Part shown: piece after piece, positions 27,201 through 34,678 of the stretch | Position numbering within the stretch: the first letter of the stretch is position 1 | Layout: every line of letters starts with the position of its first letter | Origin: Pseudomonadota bacterium | Lineage (GTDB): Bacteria; Pseudomonadota; Alphaproteobacteria; Sphingomonadales; Sphingomonadaceae | Assembly (NCBI GenBank): GCA_023417515.1 | Contig: JAEZFL010000088.1 | Location: 1-64,000 of the forward strand | Length of the DNA: 64,000 nt | Direction of reading: 5' to 3' | Program-made: the position numbers and the translations under genes | The notes under the pieces: model-generated | The model's database searches: none | Told to the model about the DNA's origin: nothing | The model's input: only the letters and a program-made list of their open reading frames with translations

Positions 27201-27498
27201 CGGTGCCCGGCTCGAACGTCACGGTGATCGCGGCAGCGCCGTTGGTCGACGAGGACGACATGTAGAGCATGCCCTCGACGCCGTTAATCTCCTGCTCGAG
27301 CGGCGCCGCGACGGTCTCGGCCATCGCCTCGGCGGACGCGCCCGGATAGGCGGCGTTGATGCTGATCGTCGGCGGCGCGATTTCGGGATATTGCGCGAGC
27401 GGCAGCTGCGGATAGGCGAAGGCGCCGATCAGGGTGATGAAGATCGCGATGACCGCGGCGAAGATCGGCCGGTCGATGAAGAAGCGCGAGATGTTCAT
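24277..27498 (-). CDS. RND multidrug efflux pump, inner-membrane HAE1 transporter
   Basis: A 1073-residue AcrB/MexB-class pump: starts MNISRFFIDRPIFAAVIAIFITLIGAFAY, has the periplasmic porter halves, and in helix 4 LAVGIVVDDAIVVVEAVEKH with the paired Asp proton relay. Length and architecture are complete. It exports drugs, solvents or bile-like amphiphiles with proton influx. Operon order is adaptor, pump, channel; gap to the adaptor stop is 10 bp. Confidence 0.95.
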   Translation of the reverse strand: MNISRFFIDRPIFAAVIAIFITLIGAFAYPQLPLAQYPEIAPPTISINAAYPGASAEAMAETVAAPLEQEINGVEGMLYMSSSSTNGAAAITVTFEPGTDLDAAQVLVQNRVALAEPRLPEQVRQIGVTVNKQSTGFLMIVALTSTDPNLDVDYLGNYANTNLRDRLLRLEGVGGVMVFGGGNYSMRVWIDPDKAAARNLTAGEIIQALRAQNVQVAGGAIGQPPYGAGSPAFQLPIEVQGRLNDPAQFADVVIKSDSSGALTRVRDVARVELGSQDYGIQGSFGGKRGVALAVIQQPGANALDAAQLVIDEVEAASRDFPPGMVHSIPYNPTEYVAASVEAVQTTLVEAILLVILVVMVFLQTWRAAIIPIVAIPVALVGTFAVQLALGFSINSLSLFALVLAVGIVVDDAIVVVEAVEKHVRNGLTPREAAHQTMREVSGALIAIGLVLTAVFVPTAFVSGIPGIFYRQFAVTIAAASIISLLVSLTLSPAMAALLLKPHRATEVEHGHRLLRPVRIGAAKFNAGFDWLSDRYGRLTARLVRRTGMMLIVYAGLLGLTGWQLTATPTGFIPEQDQGVLIGVVQLPPGASLERTSEVLKRAYDIVRAQHGVVDATTLAGLDGSSFSQASNAGTMFVKLADWADRGEGLSANELSQALTMAMGGAIEEANVFVIAPPAVPGLGTGNGFTMMIQDRSGAGYRALEQANFAMMGAAAQRPEVTQVFSTFNTGSPRIEADIDRDRAQLLGVQPAQVYEALGTYMGSSYVNDFNLLGRTFRVTAQAEPSARDDLADIGRLQVRSVSGEMVPLASVATLRNDSGPSRVVRYNMFPAVELQGQAAPGVSSGDALTVMEELASATLPQGMSYEWTSLAYQEKAAGSSSALIFLLAVLFVFLVLAAQYEALTLPMAVILIVPMCILAALFGVMLRGMDNNILTQVGLVVLVALAAKNAILIVEFAKQAEEEQGMDRFEAAVTAARQRLRPILMTSFAFIFGVLPLAIAVGPGAEMRQALGTAVVFGMLGVTIFGLIFTPVFYVVMRALGMRFPKRPEENVYPTSYGGTAHDPLPSDGGATT

Positions 27499-27508
27499 GG
27501 CCTGGCCT

Positions 27509-28714
27509 TCAGCGGCCGGCGGCGACCGGGGTCGCGACCGAGGGCGGTGCTACGGCGGGCGGCCGCGGCTCCGGGTCGGGACTGGTCGACGGCGTGATCC
27601 GGCCGGGCCGCGGCTGGACCGGCTGACCGGGCCGCGCCCGCTGGATTCCGCCGATGATCACCCGGTCCTGCGGGCCGATTCCGCGCCTGATCACGCGCAG
27701 ATTGCCGGTGAGCGGTCCGAGCTCGACCGGGCGCGCCACCACCTTGTTGTCGGCGCCGACCACATAGAGGACCCGGCGCGCGGCATCGGTGACGATCGCG
27801 GCGTCGGGAACCAGCAGCGCCTGGTAGGGCTGCGAGGAGGCCAGCCGGACATGGCCGAACATGCCGGGCCTGAGCAGGCCTGTCGGGTTGTGGACGATCG
27901 CCCGGGCGCGGACGGTGCCGGCGCCGGTGTTCACCGCCGTGTCGACGAAGTCGAGCTGCCCGGCATGGACGTAGGTCGGCTCGTCCTGGAGCCGGATCCG
28001 GACCGGCGTGCCGCGTTCGGCGCCCGAACCCTGGCGCTGATATTTGAGGAGTAAGGCCTCCGATCCCTCGAAGGCGAAATGAAGCGGGTTGGTCGAGACG
28101 ATCGTCGTCAGCACGGTCTGGTCGGCGGCGACCGAGTTGCCGGCGTCGACCCGGCGCTCCGAGATGCGGCCGGAGATTGGCGCGGTCACCCGGGTGAAGC
28201 TGAGATTGAGCTGCTGGCTGCGCACCGCGGCCTGGGCGGCGGCGACCTCGGCCTGGCCGGCGCGGACGGCGGCCGTGCGCTGCTCGACTTCCTCGACGCT
28301 GGCCGCCTGCTCCGCCGCCAGCGTCCGCGACCGAGCGAGCTCGGTCTGCGCATTGGCCAGCGTCGCCCGCGCACGCGCCAGCTGCGCCTGGGCCTGGGCG
28401 AGCGCGGCCTGGGCCGGACGCGGATCGATGGTGAACAGCAGCTGTCCCTGGCGGACATATTGGCCGTCGGTGAAATGGACGCCCTGGAGGAAGCCAGACG
28501 CGCGCGGCTTTACCTCGACATTCTGGACGGCCTCGAAGCGGCCGACGAAATCGTCCCAGTCGACCACTTCCTGCGTGGCGGGCTGCGCCACCGTCACCGG
28601 CGGGGGCGGCGGAGCGCCGGCCTGCTCCTGCGCGTTGCCCGAGCATGCGGCCAGGAAAACGGCCAGGAGGAGCGGAAGGAAGCCGCTCCGAGCGGCCGGA
28701 CGGATCAACGTCAT
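27509..28714 (-). CDS. RND efflux periplasmic adaptor (MexA/AcrA family)
   Basis: A 401-residue membrane fusion protein with lipoprotein signal (LLLAVFLAACSGN). It has a barrel-sandwich half (VEVKPRASGFLQGVHFTDGQYVRQGQLLFTIDPRP), a long coiled-coil hairpin (about 95-165), and LSFTRVTAPISGRISERRVDAGNSV. The C-terminal tail is Pro/Arg-rich. The ATG at 28714 places the signal peptide at the start; upstream open sequence is the control region. Divergent from a TetR regulator. Confidence 0.93.
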   Translation of the reverse strand: MTLIRPAARSGFLPLLLAVFLAACSGNAQEQAGAPPPPPVTVAQPATQEVVDWDDFVGRFEAVQNVEVKPRASGFLQGVHFTDGQYVRQGQLLFTIDPRPAQAALAQAQAQLARARATLANAQTELARSRTLAAEQAASVEEVEQRTAAVRAGQAEVAAAQAAVRSQQLNLSFTRVTAPISGRISERRVDAGNSVAADQTVLTTIVSTNPLHFAFEGSEALLLKYQRQGSGAERGTPVRIRLQDEPTYVHAGQLDFVDTAVNTGAGTVRARAIVHNPTGLLRPGMFGHVRLASSQPYQALLVPDAAIVTDAARRVLYVVGADNKVVARPVELGPLTGNLRVIRRGIGPQDRVIIGGIQRARPGQPVQPRPGRITPSTSPDPEPRPPAVAPPSVATPVAAGR

Positions 28715-28823
28715 GTGCGTATTCGCTTTCGATATGCCGCCGGCGGCTGACGCTCCGAAGAGCGCACCCCACCCCGCTGCGGACGCCATGCAGGCGGCGG
28801 GCATCTATGGGTCCGTTCAGGCC

Positions 28824-28864
28824 ATGTCAACGGCTGTAGACATAAAAAGTCAACAATGGTTGAC
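28824..28864. promoter_or_regulatory. Candidate TetR operators between the efflux operon and its regulator
   Basis: Two dyads lie in the divergent control region: ATGTCAACGGCTGTAGACAT (28824-28843, arms ATGTC/GACAT plus inner AC/GT) and GTCAACAATGGTTGAC (28849-28864, a perfect 6-bp arm inverted repeat). They share TGTCAAC/GTCAAC half-sites, as expected for one repressor. Assignment to the adjacent TetR is inferred from position. Confidence 0.55.
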
Positions 28865-28896
28865 GCGTGATTGCCGCGCGTCTGTAGGAGTAGACG

Positions 28897-29472
28897 ATGC
28901 CAGGACCGATTCTCCGCACCCGCAATGCCGCCGCGACACGAGAGTCCATCCTTGCCGCGGCCCGGGGACGCTTCCTGGCGGACAGCTACGATGCCGTCGG
29001 GCTGCGCGACATCGCCGGCGATGCCGGCGTCGATGTCGCACTCGTCGGCCGCTATTTCGGCAGCAAGGAGGAGTTGTTCAGGCAGGTCCTGCGCGGCGAC
29101 GAGCCCGGCAAGCTCGACGAGCTGACGGCCGCCGCTTCCCTTCCCGAATTCCTCGCCGATCTCGCGATCAAGCCGCACGGCAAGGACCGCAGCGAGCATG
29201 TCGAGAAGCTGCTTCTGATCCTGCGTTCGGCATCGTCCCCGACGGCGTCGGGAATCGTCCGCGAGGCGTTCAGCGAGGACGTGCTGAGGCCGGTCGCGGA
29301 GTTCATCGACGGCCCGGATGCCGGGGTTCGGGCAAGCCTCGCCCTCACCGTCCTGATCGGCACCACCATCCTCGACACCATCATGGCCGTGGGTCCGCTG
29401 TGCGATAGCGACCGCGAGCCCGTCCGCCGCCGCCTGGTCCGGGTCCTCGAAGCAGCCCTGGCCCCCGCCTGA
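28897..29472 (+). CDS. TetR/AcrR-family regulator of the RND efflux operon
   Basis: A 191-residue protein: N-terminal helix-turn-helix (TRESILAAARGRFLADSYDAVGLRDIAGDAGVDVALVGRYFGSKEELF) and an all-helical ligand domain. AGGAG precedes the ATG. It is divergent from the adaptor gene with dyads in between, so it most likely represses the pump until an effector binds. Confidence 0.92.
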   Translation: MPGPILRTRNAAATRESILAAARGRFLADSYDAVGLRDIAGDAGVDVALVGRYFGSKEELFRQVLRGDEPGKLDELTAAASLPEFLADLAIKPHGKDRSEHVEKLLLILRSASSPTASGIVREAFSEDVLRPVAEFIDGPDAGVRASLALTVLIGTTILDTIMAVGPLCDSDREPVRRRLVRVLEAALAPA

Positions 29473-29475
29473 GCC

Positions 29476-29501
29476 CCGCCTGAGCCCCGCCGGGCAGGCG
29501 G
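29476..29501 (+). terminator. Stem-loop after the TetR gene
   Basis: CCGCCTG (29476-29482) pairs with CAGGCGG (29495-29501). The left arm lies in a short tandem repeat (three copies of GCCCCGCC spaced by TGA). No T tract. Likely transcription end for the regulator. Confidence 0.45.
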
Positions 29502-29644
29502 CCCCTAATGCCTGCACGGACAGACTTGGCGCACTAAGCTGGGTCTGAAGACCGCGAACGAATCCGCTTTGGAAAAAGCCCCATTTCAGTCAGCGCTTCT
29601 GATCACCCTATTCAGCCGCAATCAGGTGGGCCTCCGCCGCGGCG

Positions 29645-29940
29645 TCAATCGTCCCCATCGGGTAAACCGGCCGACTCGACCGGGACTATCGGGACCCGAT
29701 AGGTTGCGAGAAGCTGCCCAATCTCGGCCCCTTTTATGCTCGAGCACCTGCTCGATCTGCGTTCGGAACGTGTCGTTGCCGCGGCGCATGCCCAGTGCAA
29801 TCGCATAGGCGAGCCGCTCATCCGGGCCCACACGCAATGGTTCGACATGAAGGGGTATGTCCTGCCGCGGCGCGAAATAGCCGCCGACCGGGCCCCACAC
29901 GAAGGCGACGTCGATCCCCCCATTGGGAAATTTCCCTGAG
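29645..29940 (-). pseudogene. Frameshifted C-terminal remnant resembling a PQQ-dehydrogenase-associated solute-binding protein
   Basis: In one frame the minus strand reads GGIDVAFVWGPVGGYFA ... LAYAIALGMRRGNDTFRTQIEQVLEHK. Removing one G from the AAAAGGGG run near 29735 lets it continue RAEIGQLLATYRVPIVPVE to a TGA. This arrangement resembles the C terminus of periplasmic solute-binding proteins found next to quinoprotein dehydrogenases (MoxJ-like). No N-terminal two thirds is present: upstream the frame is closed by a TAG near 30005. So it is a fragment with an extra base, probably non-functional. Family call is from memory of the motif and is moderate. Confidence 0.5.
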
Positions 29941-30044
29941 CCGAGCTGCTGATGACCTAGTGGTGCTTCGACTGAACGAACGTCGCGGACGCGAGGCGAC
30001 TGCTAGCTCGCCGCCATAGTCGCCGCCACAGCTGAGAGCTGTAA

Positions 30045-31325
30045 TCAACTCGGCCTAGGATTTGGTTGATTTCTCGAGTGGCAGTGAAGGCCGGCTCCGT
30101 CGTGCAGCAGGGGAGTAACGCCGACCTGCACGATTAGGCGATCCGGAAACGCTGCCTGAAGAGCTATCCGTGCCGCTTCGTCGGAGGCCGCAAAGCTGTC
30201 GGCGCGACCTGGCTCGTGAAGCCTTGCGGTGACGATCACGCCATTCGCGATGATGAAATTGAGATAGCCGGCCGGGAGATAGAATTCGACTTGCTCACCG
30301 GAGCTTGCGCCTTCGAACCAGCCCCGCTCCTCTTCGGTCATTCTGTCGACTTCGTAGGTCACAGTGAGGGGATCGGGAACCGGGACCCGGATGATCCGCC
30401 AGGGTCGCCCATCCTGATCGGTTGAGCGTCGGAGAATATCGAAGTTTCGCTCCATCCGAGCATGAGTCTTGGCCGCTATCGCATATCTGTTCCGCTGTGC
30501 TTCAGACACCTCGGCAAGAAGCACGGTGTTGGGATCAGCAAAGCGCGCAAAGACGTCTACGTGGCCACCGGTGCCGATCCCATACCGGCCGTCCTCCAGA
30601 AGGCCCCATTCTTCGTCCGCAGGCCCGTCTTCCAGCCAGATCACCTTTCGAGCGCCGTGAACACGTAGATGCTCACGTTCGATCTCGTCGAGCGTCAGGC
30701 TCGGGTTACGCGCCTGCTCGACCTTCTTCACCAGCAGGAGGGTGCCGCGGCCGTTGGACTGTCTTCCGCCACCTTCGCTGACAAGTGACGACCGGACTGT
30801 CGGGAGACCCAGCTCCGCCGCGATGGCCCGGTCCATCGCTTCCGACCGAGGATCCGGGTGATCATAGCGGTAATCGGCAATGGCCAAACCACTCGAAGCC
30901 GTCCGCAGGAAGAATGGACCGGGATCCTGGATCGCCCCGAAGACTTTTGGATAATAGAAGGGCTCGACCCGATCGACGTCGATGCCTGAGGTTCGGAGCG
31001 TGTCCAGGAGCCTCGCTTCGGCCTGATCGCGCGGCAAACGCGCTGCCGTGTAGGTGCCGAAGGAATATGGCGGAAGCTCATCGGAGTAGAGCAAGCGGAC
31101 CTTCACATGTGGCGTGATGGCCCGCATGACCTCCGTCGCGACCGATGAGAAAGGGGCGGAGCCAAGAAAACCCTGTTCCTTCCATGACAGCCAGATGAAG
31201 TCCTGCATCTCGAACTCGCCGGGAGCAGTGACTGAGAAGCTCTGCGCGCGAGCCGAGACCGGAACTGCGGCCATGGCACCGGTGGCCGTGAGCATGGTCA
31301 GGAAGTGTCTTCGCGAAATCGCCAT
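30045..31325 (-). CDS. Tat-exported agmatine-deiminase/peptidylarginine-deiminase-like protein
   Basis: A 426-residue protein with a twin-arginine signal (ISRRHFLTMLTATGAMAAVPVSARAQ), so probably periplasmic. The guanidino-modifying fold is seen in the catalytic segments: GIGTGGHVDVFARF (His and Asp) and GAGLHCHSRNQP near the C terminus (nucleophilic Cys). Members deiminate agmatine or peptidyl arginine. Cytoplasmic agmatine deiminases lack such a signal, so an extracytoplasmic substrate is likely. GGAGGGACCTG precedes the ATG at 31325. GC content and codon use look lower than in neighbours, and non-coding stretches flank it, which suggests transfer. Confidence 0.75.
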   Translation of the reverse strand: MAISRRHFLTMLTATGAMAAVPVSARAQSFSVTAPGEFEMQDFIWLSWKEQGFLGSAPFSSVATEVMRAITPHVKVRLLYSDELPPYSFGTYTAARLPRDQAEARLLDTLRTSGIDVDRVEPFYYPKVFGAIQDPGPFFLRTASSGLAIADYRYDHPDPRSEAMDRAIAAELGLPTVRSSLVSEGGGRQSNGRGTLLLVKKVEQARNPSLTLDEIEREHLRVHGARKVIWLEDGPADEEWGLLEDGRYGIGTGGHVDVFARFADPNTVLLAEVSEAQRNRYAIAAKTHARMERNFDILRRSTDQDGRPWRIIRVPVPDPLTVTYEVDRMTEEERGWFEGASSGEQVEFYLPAGYLNFIIANGVIVTARLHEPGRADSFAASDEAARIALQAAFPDRLIVQVGVTPLLHDGAGLHCHSRNQPNPRPS

Positions 31326-31794
31326 CAGGTCCCTCCGATTGCACGAGCTTACATCAAGACGACCTCTGTCCGAGTGCGTCATCGACCTGGGGGCATTCAG
31401 CGCCGGCTCACCGCTTCGACAGTTTAAGACCAGACGTCCCTCTAGCAGGCACAATCAGCCGTTCGGGTGCCCCACTTCATCGTGGCCGGTGAATCCAAAA
31501 ACGTCTGAAACCGCCATTTCTGAGGAATGGCGCGCCAAGCATGACAAAAAACAGAACTCGGGCGCGTGGGAAGTCGTAGAGCGGTTACAGGCAGGAGCTC
31601 AGGCGCCGCGGCAGTCGGAGAGCCCATTTGAGAGGGGCACTTAAGGGCACGGCAAGCGTGTCCTCAATGGCGGAGCTTGGCCGAAAGCGGACGAACCGCT
31701 CCGCACGGTCTTAAGCGCCAAAGCGGCCGCATAACACTTCCAACGATAGGACGGTGAACCTCAATGGGCGCCAAGCTGCCCGGCCCTACGACGC
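31326..31794. other. Gene-free stretch, about 470 bp
   Basis: I see no supportable gene, RNA or terminator here. It is less GC-rich than surroundings in places. It contains a short segment (31674-31693) that recurs near 41842. Confidence 0.6.
31674..31693 (+). repeat. Short direct repeat, copy 1
   Basis: AGCTTGGCCGAAAGCGGACG closely matches the segment at 41842-41862, with a TTAAGGG word 10-33 bp upstream of both. The two copies flank the 31.8-41.5 kb catabolic cluster in the same orientation. Confidence 0.4.
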
Positions 31795-33087
31795 TTAAGG
31801 CTGAGTCTGCCGCATGGCGCACGCGAAGCCGATGGCGGCGATGGCGCTACTCACCGCGGTCGTGATCGCCAGAGCGAGGCCGAGATTGGCCTCGCCACCG
31901 AGGAGCGCGCTGATCAGCGTGACCAGGGTGGGGGCGACCCCGAAGCCGATCACCGCGCCAACCACCATGAACGCGCCGAGGCAGATGCCGCGGATCTCGT
32001 TCGGGATGAGCACCGCGATTGTGGTGGCGGTTACAAGCCCTGTGACTGCGCCGCAGAGCATCAGGAGCCCGAGCAGAAAGGCGAAGGCGGTCACGCTCGA
32101 TGTCAAAGGGAAGAAGGCGCCGGGGATGGATAGGACCGCCGCCGCGACTGCGCCGATCAGGATGCCACGGTTGATGCGGCTCTTGTGGCCGGCGTCGGCC
32201 GCGAAGCCGCCGATGAACGAACCGAGGATGCCCGAGAGGAGCAGAACCAGCCCCATCCAACCCGCGAAACTGGCAGGCTGAAGGCCGAAATCGCGGATCA
32301 GCACGGTCGGCGCCCAGATGGCCGCGGCGACGTCGGCCATCACCACGGTCACCTGGCCGATGAACAAGGGAATGAGCAGGCCGCGCCGGCGCCAGATCGC
32401 GCTCAACGCCGTGCCAAACGGTTGTCCGGCCGCCTCGCTGGTCTCGCGCCGGGCCGGCTCCTTCAACAGGAAGAGCGGGACCAGAAGCATCGCTCCGGCC
32501 GCTGCGAAGGCAAACTGGACCCCGCGCCACGGCGTCACGCCGCCGGCCAGGCCGGGATTCGCCGCGAAAAACCCGAACAGCCATCCGCCGACGGCGAAGG
32601 CTGCCGCCTGCCCGCCGATCTTGCCGAGCGACAGCGGCAGAAGCGAGCGCCCCCGCGTCTCCGGGGTGCTAAGATCCGAGGCGATCGAGATGGCAACCGG
32701 AATGGCCAGGATCGCGCCGATATTGGCGAGCATCCGCGCCGCGAACAAGGTCGCGAAGCTGGCCGCAACTGCGCTGAGTGCCATGCCGAGCGTCCATAGC
32801 GCCGCCATGACGATGAGCAGCCGGACCCGGTTGCCGCGGTCGGTGAGCCGGCCGAACGGGATTGCGAGCAACGCCACCGGGATCGAAACCGCGAGACCCT
32901 GGACGAGGCTCATGTGGAAATCGCTGAGCCCGAGCTCGAGCTTCACCGCCTCCTGGACCGGGCTGATGCTGTTCTGCATCGCGACTCCGCAGGCGATCGC
33001 CACCGCCAGCAGGATGAGCGAGCCCCAGCGGCTGCCCGGCGCGTCCGGCGCTTCGGCCGCCGGCATGGCCGCGGCCTCAGCGGACAT
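31795..33087 (-). CDS. MFS transporter of the 32-41 kb catabolic cluster
   Basis: A 430-residue, twelve-helix major facilitator: RLTDRGNRVRLLIVMAALWTLGMA is the helix 2-3 loop signature, and STPETRGRSLLPLSLGKIGGQA is in the helix 4-5 region. Best fit is the Spinster/hexuronate-like branch seen beside TonB receptors in sphingomonads; substrate unknown. Last gene of an AraC-GntR-MFS operon; its start overlaps the GntR stop by 11 bp. Probably carries the cluster's substrate across the inner membrane after outer-membrane uptake by the TonB receptor. Confidence 0.88.
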   Translation of the reverse strand: MSAEAAAMPAAEAPDAPGSRWGSLILLAVAIACGVAMQNSISPVQEAVKLELGLSDFHMSLVQGLAVSIPVALLAIPFGRLTDRGNRVRLLIVMAALWTLGMALSAVAASFATLFAARMLANIGAILAIPVAISIASDLSTPETRGRSLLPLSLGKIGGQAAAFAVGGWLFGFFAANPGLAGGVTPWRGVQFAFAAAGAMLLVPLFLLKEPARRETSEAAGQPFGTALSAIWRRRGLLIPLFIGQVTVVMADVAAAIWAPTVLIRDFGLQPASFAGWMGLVLLLSGILGSFIGGFAADAGHKSRINRGILIGAVAAAVLSIPGAFFPLTSSVTAFAFLLGLLMLCGAVTGLVTATTIAVLIPNEIRGICLGAFMVVGAVIGFGVAPTLVTLISALLGGEANLGLALAITTAVSSAIAAIGFACAMRQTQP

Positions 33088-33802
33088 CGACGCCGGCCTT
33101 GAGAAGGTCGCCGATCGACGTGTCGAAATGCGCGGTCATCGCAGCCACCGCCGCGGCGGGGTCGCGGCTGGCGATGGCGTAGGCGACCGCGCGGTGCCGG
33201 TCGATCATGACCTGACGCTGGTCGGTGGCAGTGCGGGTACGCCAGGCGGTCGGAACCGCGACCTGCATCAGCGGCCCGAACGAGGCGACGATCTGAACGA
33301 ACAGGGCGTTGTGGCTCGCCGAAGCGATCGCTTCGTGGAAGGCGATGTCGTGACGGGTGCGCGCGGCGAGATCGTCGGCATCGGCCGCAAGCGCCTCGGC
33401 GAGAGCGACAATGCGCTCGGCCTCCGCATCGGTCCGCTCCGCGGCTGCGAGTTCGGCAGTCCGTAACTCGATGGTCCGGCGGACGTCCCAGATCTCGGGA
33501 ACGCTGATCTGCGCAGTGGATACCGCATGGTCCAGCGAGGCGGCCATTACCGCCCCGTCCATCGCTCCGACTCGCGGGCGGCGGCCGTTGGCGACCTCGA
33601 TCATGCGCAGGGCAGCGAGCGCCCCGAATGCCTCCCGCATCACGGCGCGACTGACCCCCAGAGCCCCGGCGAAATGCGCTTCGCCCGGCAGGGTGTCGCC
33701 GACGCGCAGCTCGTGATCGCGGATATAGGTGGTGACCGCGTCCATCGCGCGCTGAACCAAGGTTGCGCCGGGGGTGCGGGTGACGGCCATTGCTACGCTC
33801 AC
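33077..33802 (-). CDS. FadR-type (FCD) GntR transcriptional regulator
   Basis: A 241-residue regulator: winged helix-turn-helix (LRVGDTLPGEAHFAGALGVSRAVMREAFGALAALRMIEV), then an FCD effector domain (about 90-230) with the metal-ligand pattern D/H in HDIAFHEAIASASHN and AVAAMTAHF. The GTG at 33802 overlaps the AraC stop (GTGA) and has GGAG upstream; an ATG four codons later is possible. The 15-bp palindromes near 34650 and 38300 fit the FadR-type GT-NNN-AC consensus, so this is the likely regulator of the cluster. Confidence 0.9.
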   Translation of the reverse strand: MSVAMAVTRTPGATLVQRAMDAVTTYIRDHELRVGDTLPGEAHFAGALGVSRAVMREAFGALAALRMIEVANGRRPRVGAMDGAVMAASLDHAVSTAQISVPEIWDVRRTIELRTAELAAAERTDAEAERIVALAEALAADADDLAARTRHDIAFHEAIASASHNALFVQIVASFGPLMQVAVPTAWRTRTATDQRQVMIDRHRAVAYAIASRDPAAAVAAMTAHFDTSIGDLLKAGVDVR

Positions 33803-34590
33803 GCGGCGACTCCGTTCATACGGTAGGAGGAAGGCGCCAGGCCGAAACGACGGCTGAAAGCGCGGGCGAAGCTGGCGTTGTTGAGATAGCCGTTCTCATA
33901 GCCGATCGAGGAAACAGGCTTGTTGGTGGTGAGAAGCATGCGCCGTGCGTGCATCAGCCGCTGTTCGGCGAGGGCCTCGGCCACCGTACAGTCGAACAGA
34001 TCCTTGAAGCCGCGGGTGAGCTTGGCGCGGTTGAGGCCGCAGGCGCGAGCGATAGAGTCGAGCGTCAGCTTTTCCGACCAGCGCTCGTCGATCATCCGCC
34101 GCGCTTCGAGGACCCGGCGCGTGTCCTCGGCGGACAGCCCGCGGTCTGCCGCTAGCGGCACGAGAGTGCCTTTGCCGAGATGGGCGATGGTCTCGCACAG
34201 AAGCTCGATGCTCTTGGCGAGCTGGTAGGCCGAGCGCGCCGCCGGCACCGGATGGCCGTCGCGAAGCGCCATCGCGATGGCGCGAAGCTCGCTGGGGAGG
34301 TGATAGCCGGCCCCGTCCTCGGCCACTGGGAGGCGACCGGCCAGGCGAAGCAGGCAGGCCCGCGCGACGAACAGGGCGATGGCCGCGGAGCAGTCCCGCT
34401 CGGCCCCGCCGAACCAGACCGCAGGCTGCTGGATGTCGCTGCCGAGGCTGAACGTAACCCGGACCGGGTCGGGCGGCATGGGAATGCCCGCTGGCCGGCC
34501 CTGGCCGACGAGAGCCGTCATCTCAGGGGATACTTCGATCCACCTGCACGTGTCCGTCGCACCTGCGAGCGGCAGCGCCTCGTCCATCAT
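33799..34590 (-). CDS. AraC-family transcriptional regulator
   Basis: A 263-residue protein. The C-terminal 100 residues form the double helix-turn-helix: KLTLDSIARACGLNRAKLTRGFKDLFDCTVAEALAEQRLMHARRMLLTTNKPVSSIGYENGYLNNASFARAFSRRFGLAPSSYR. The N-terminal 150 residues have no signature I recognise. AGGGAGACAGG precedes the ATG. First gene of the AraC-GntR-MFS operon, whose promoter region carries two 15-bp palindromes. Confidence 0.92.
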   Translation of the reverse strand: MMDEALPLAGATDTCRWIEVSPEMTALVGQGRPAGIPMPPDPVRVTFSLGSDIQQPAVWFGGAERDCSAAIALFVARACLLRLAGRLPVAEDGAGYHLPSELRAIAMALRDGHPVPAARSAYQLAKSIELLCETIAHLGKGTLVPLAADRGLSAEDTRRVLEARRMIDERWSEKLTLDSIARACGLNRAKLTRGFKDLFDCTVAEALAEQRLMHARRMLLTTNKPVSSIGYENGYLNNASFARAFSRRFGLAPSSYRMNGVAA

Positions 34591-34633
34591 CCTGTCTCCC
34601 TCTCCCTGTGTTCGGGAGTAGGAGGAGAGTAGA

Positions 34634-34673
34634 ACCTATCAGACAGGTTGGAGTCAATACCTGTCTGATAGGT
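34634..34673. promoter_or_regulatory. Paired 15-bp operators upstream of the AraC-GntR-MFS operon
   Basis: ACCTATCAGACAGGT (34634-34648) and ACCTGTCTGATAGGT (34659-34673) are exact reverse complements of each other and each is also a near-palindrome. Centres are 25 bp apart. The same motif occurs twice before the TonB receptor gene at 38249. Consensus ACCTRT-NNN-AYAGGT agrees with the GntR/FadR operator pattern. Confidence 0.75.
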
Positions 34674-34678
34674 GCGGC

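Noticed and set aside
28715..28804. Upstream extension of the efflux adaptor
   Set aside because: It would put 30 residues before the lipoprotein signal peptide, which must be N-terminal.
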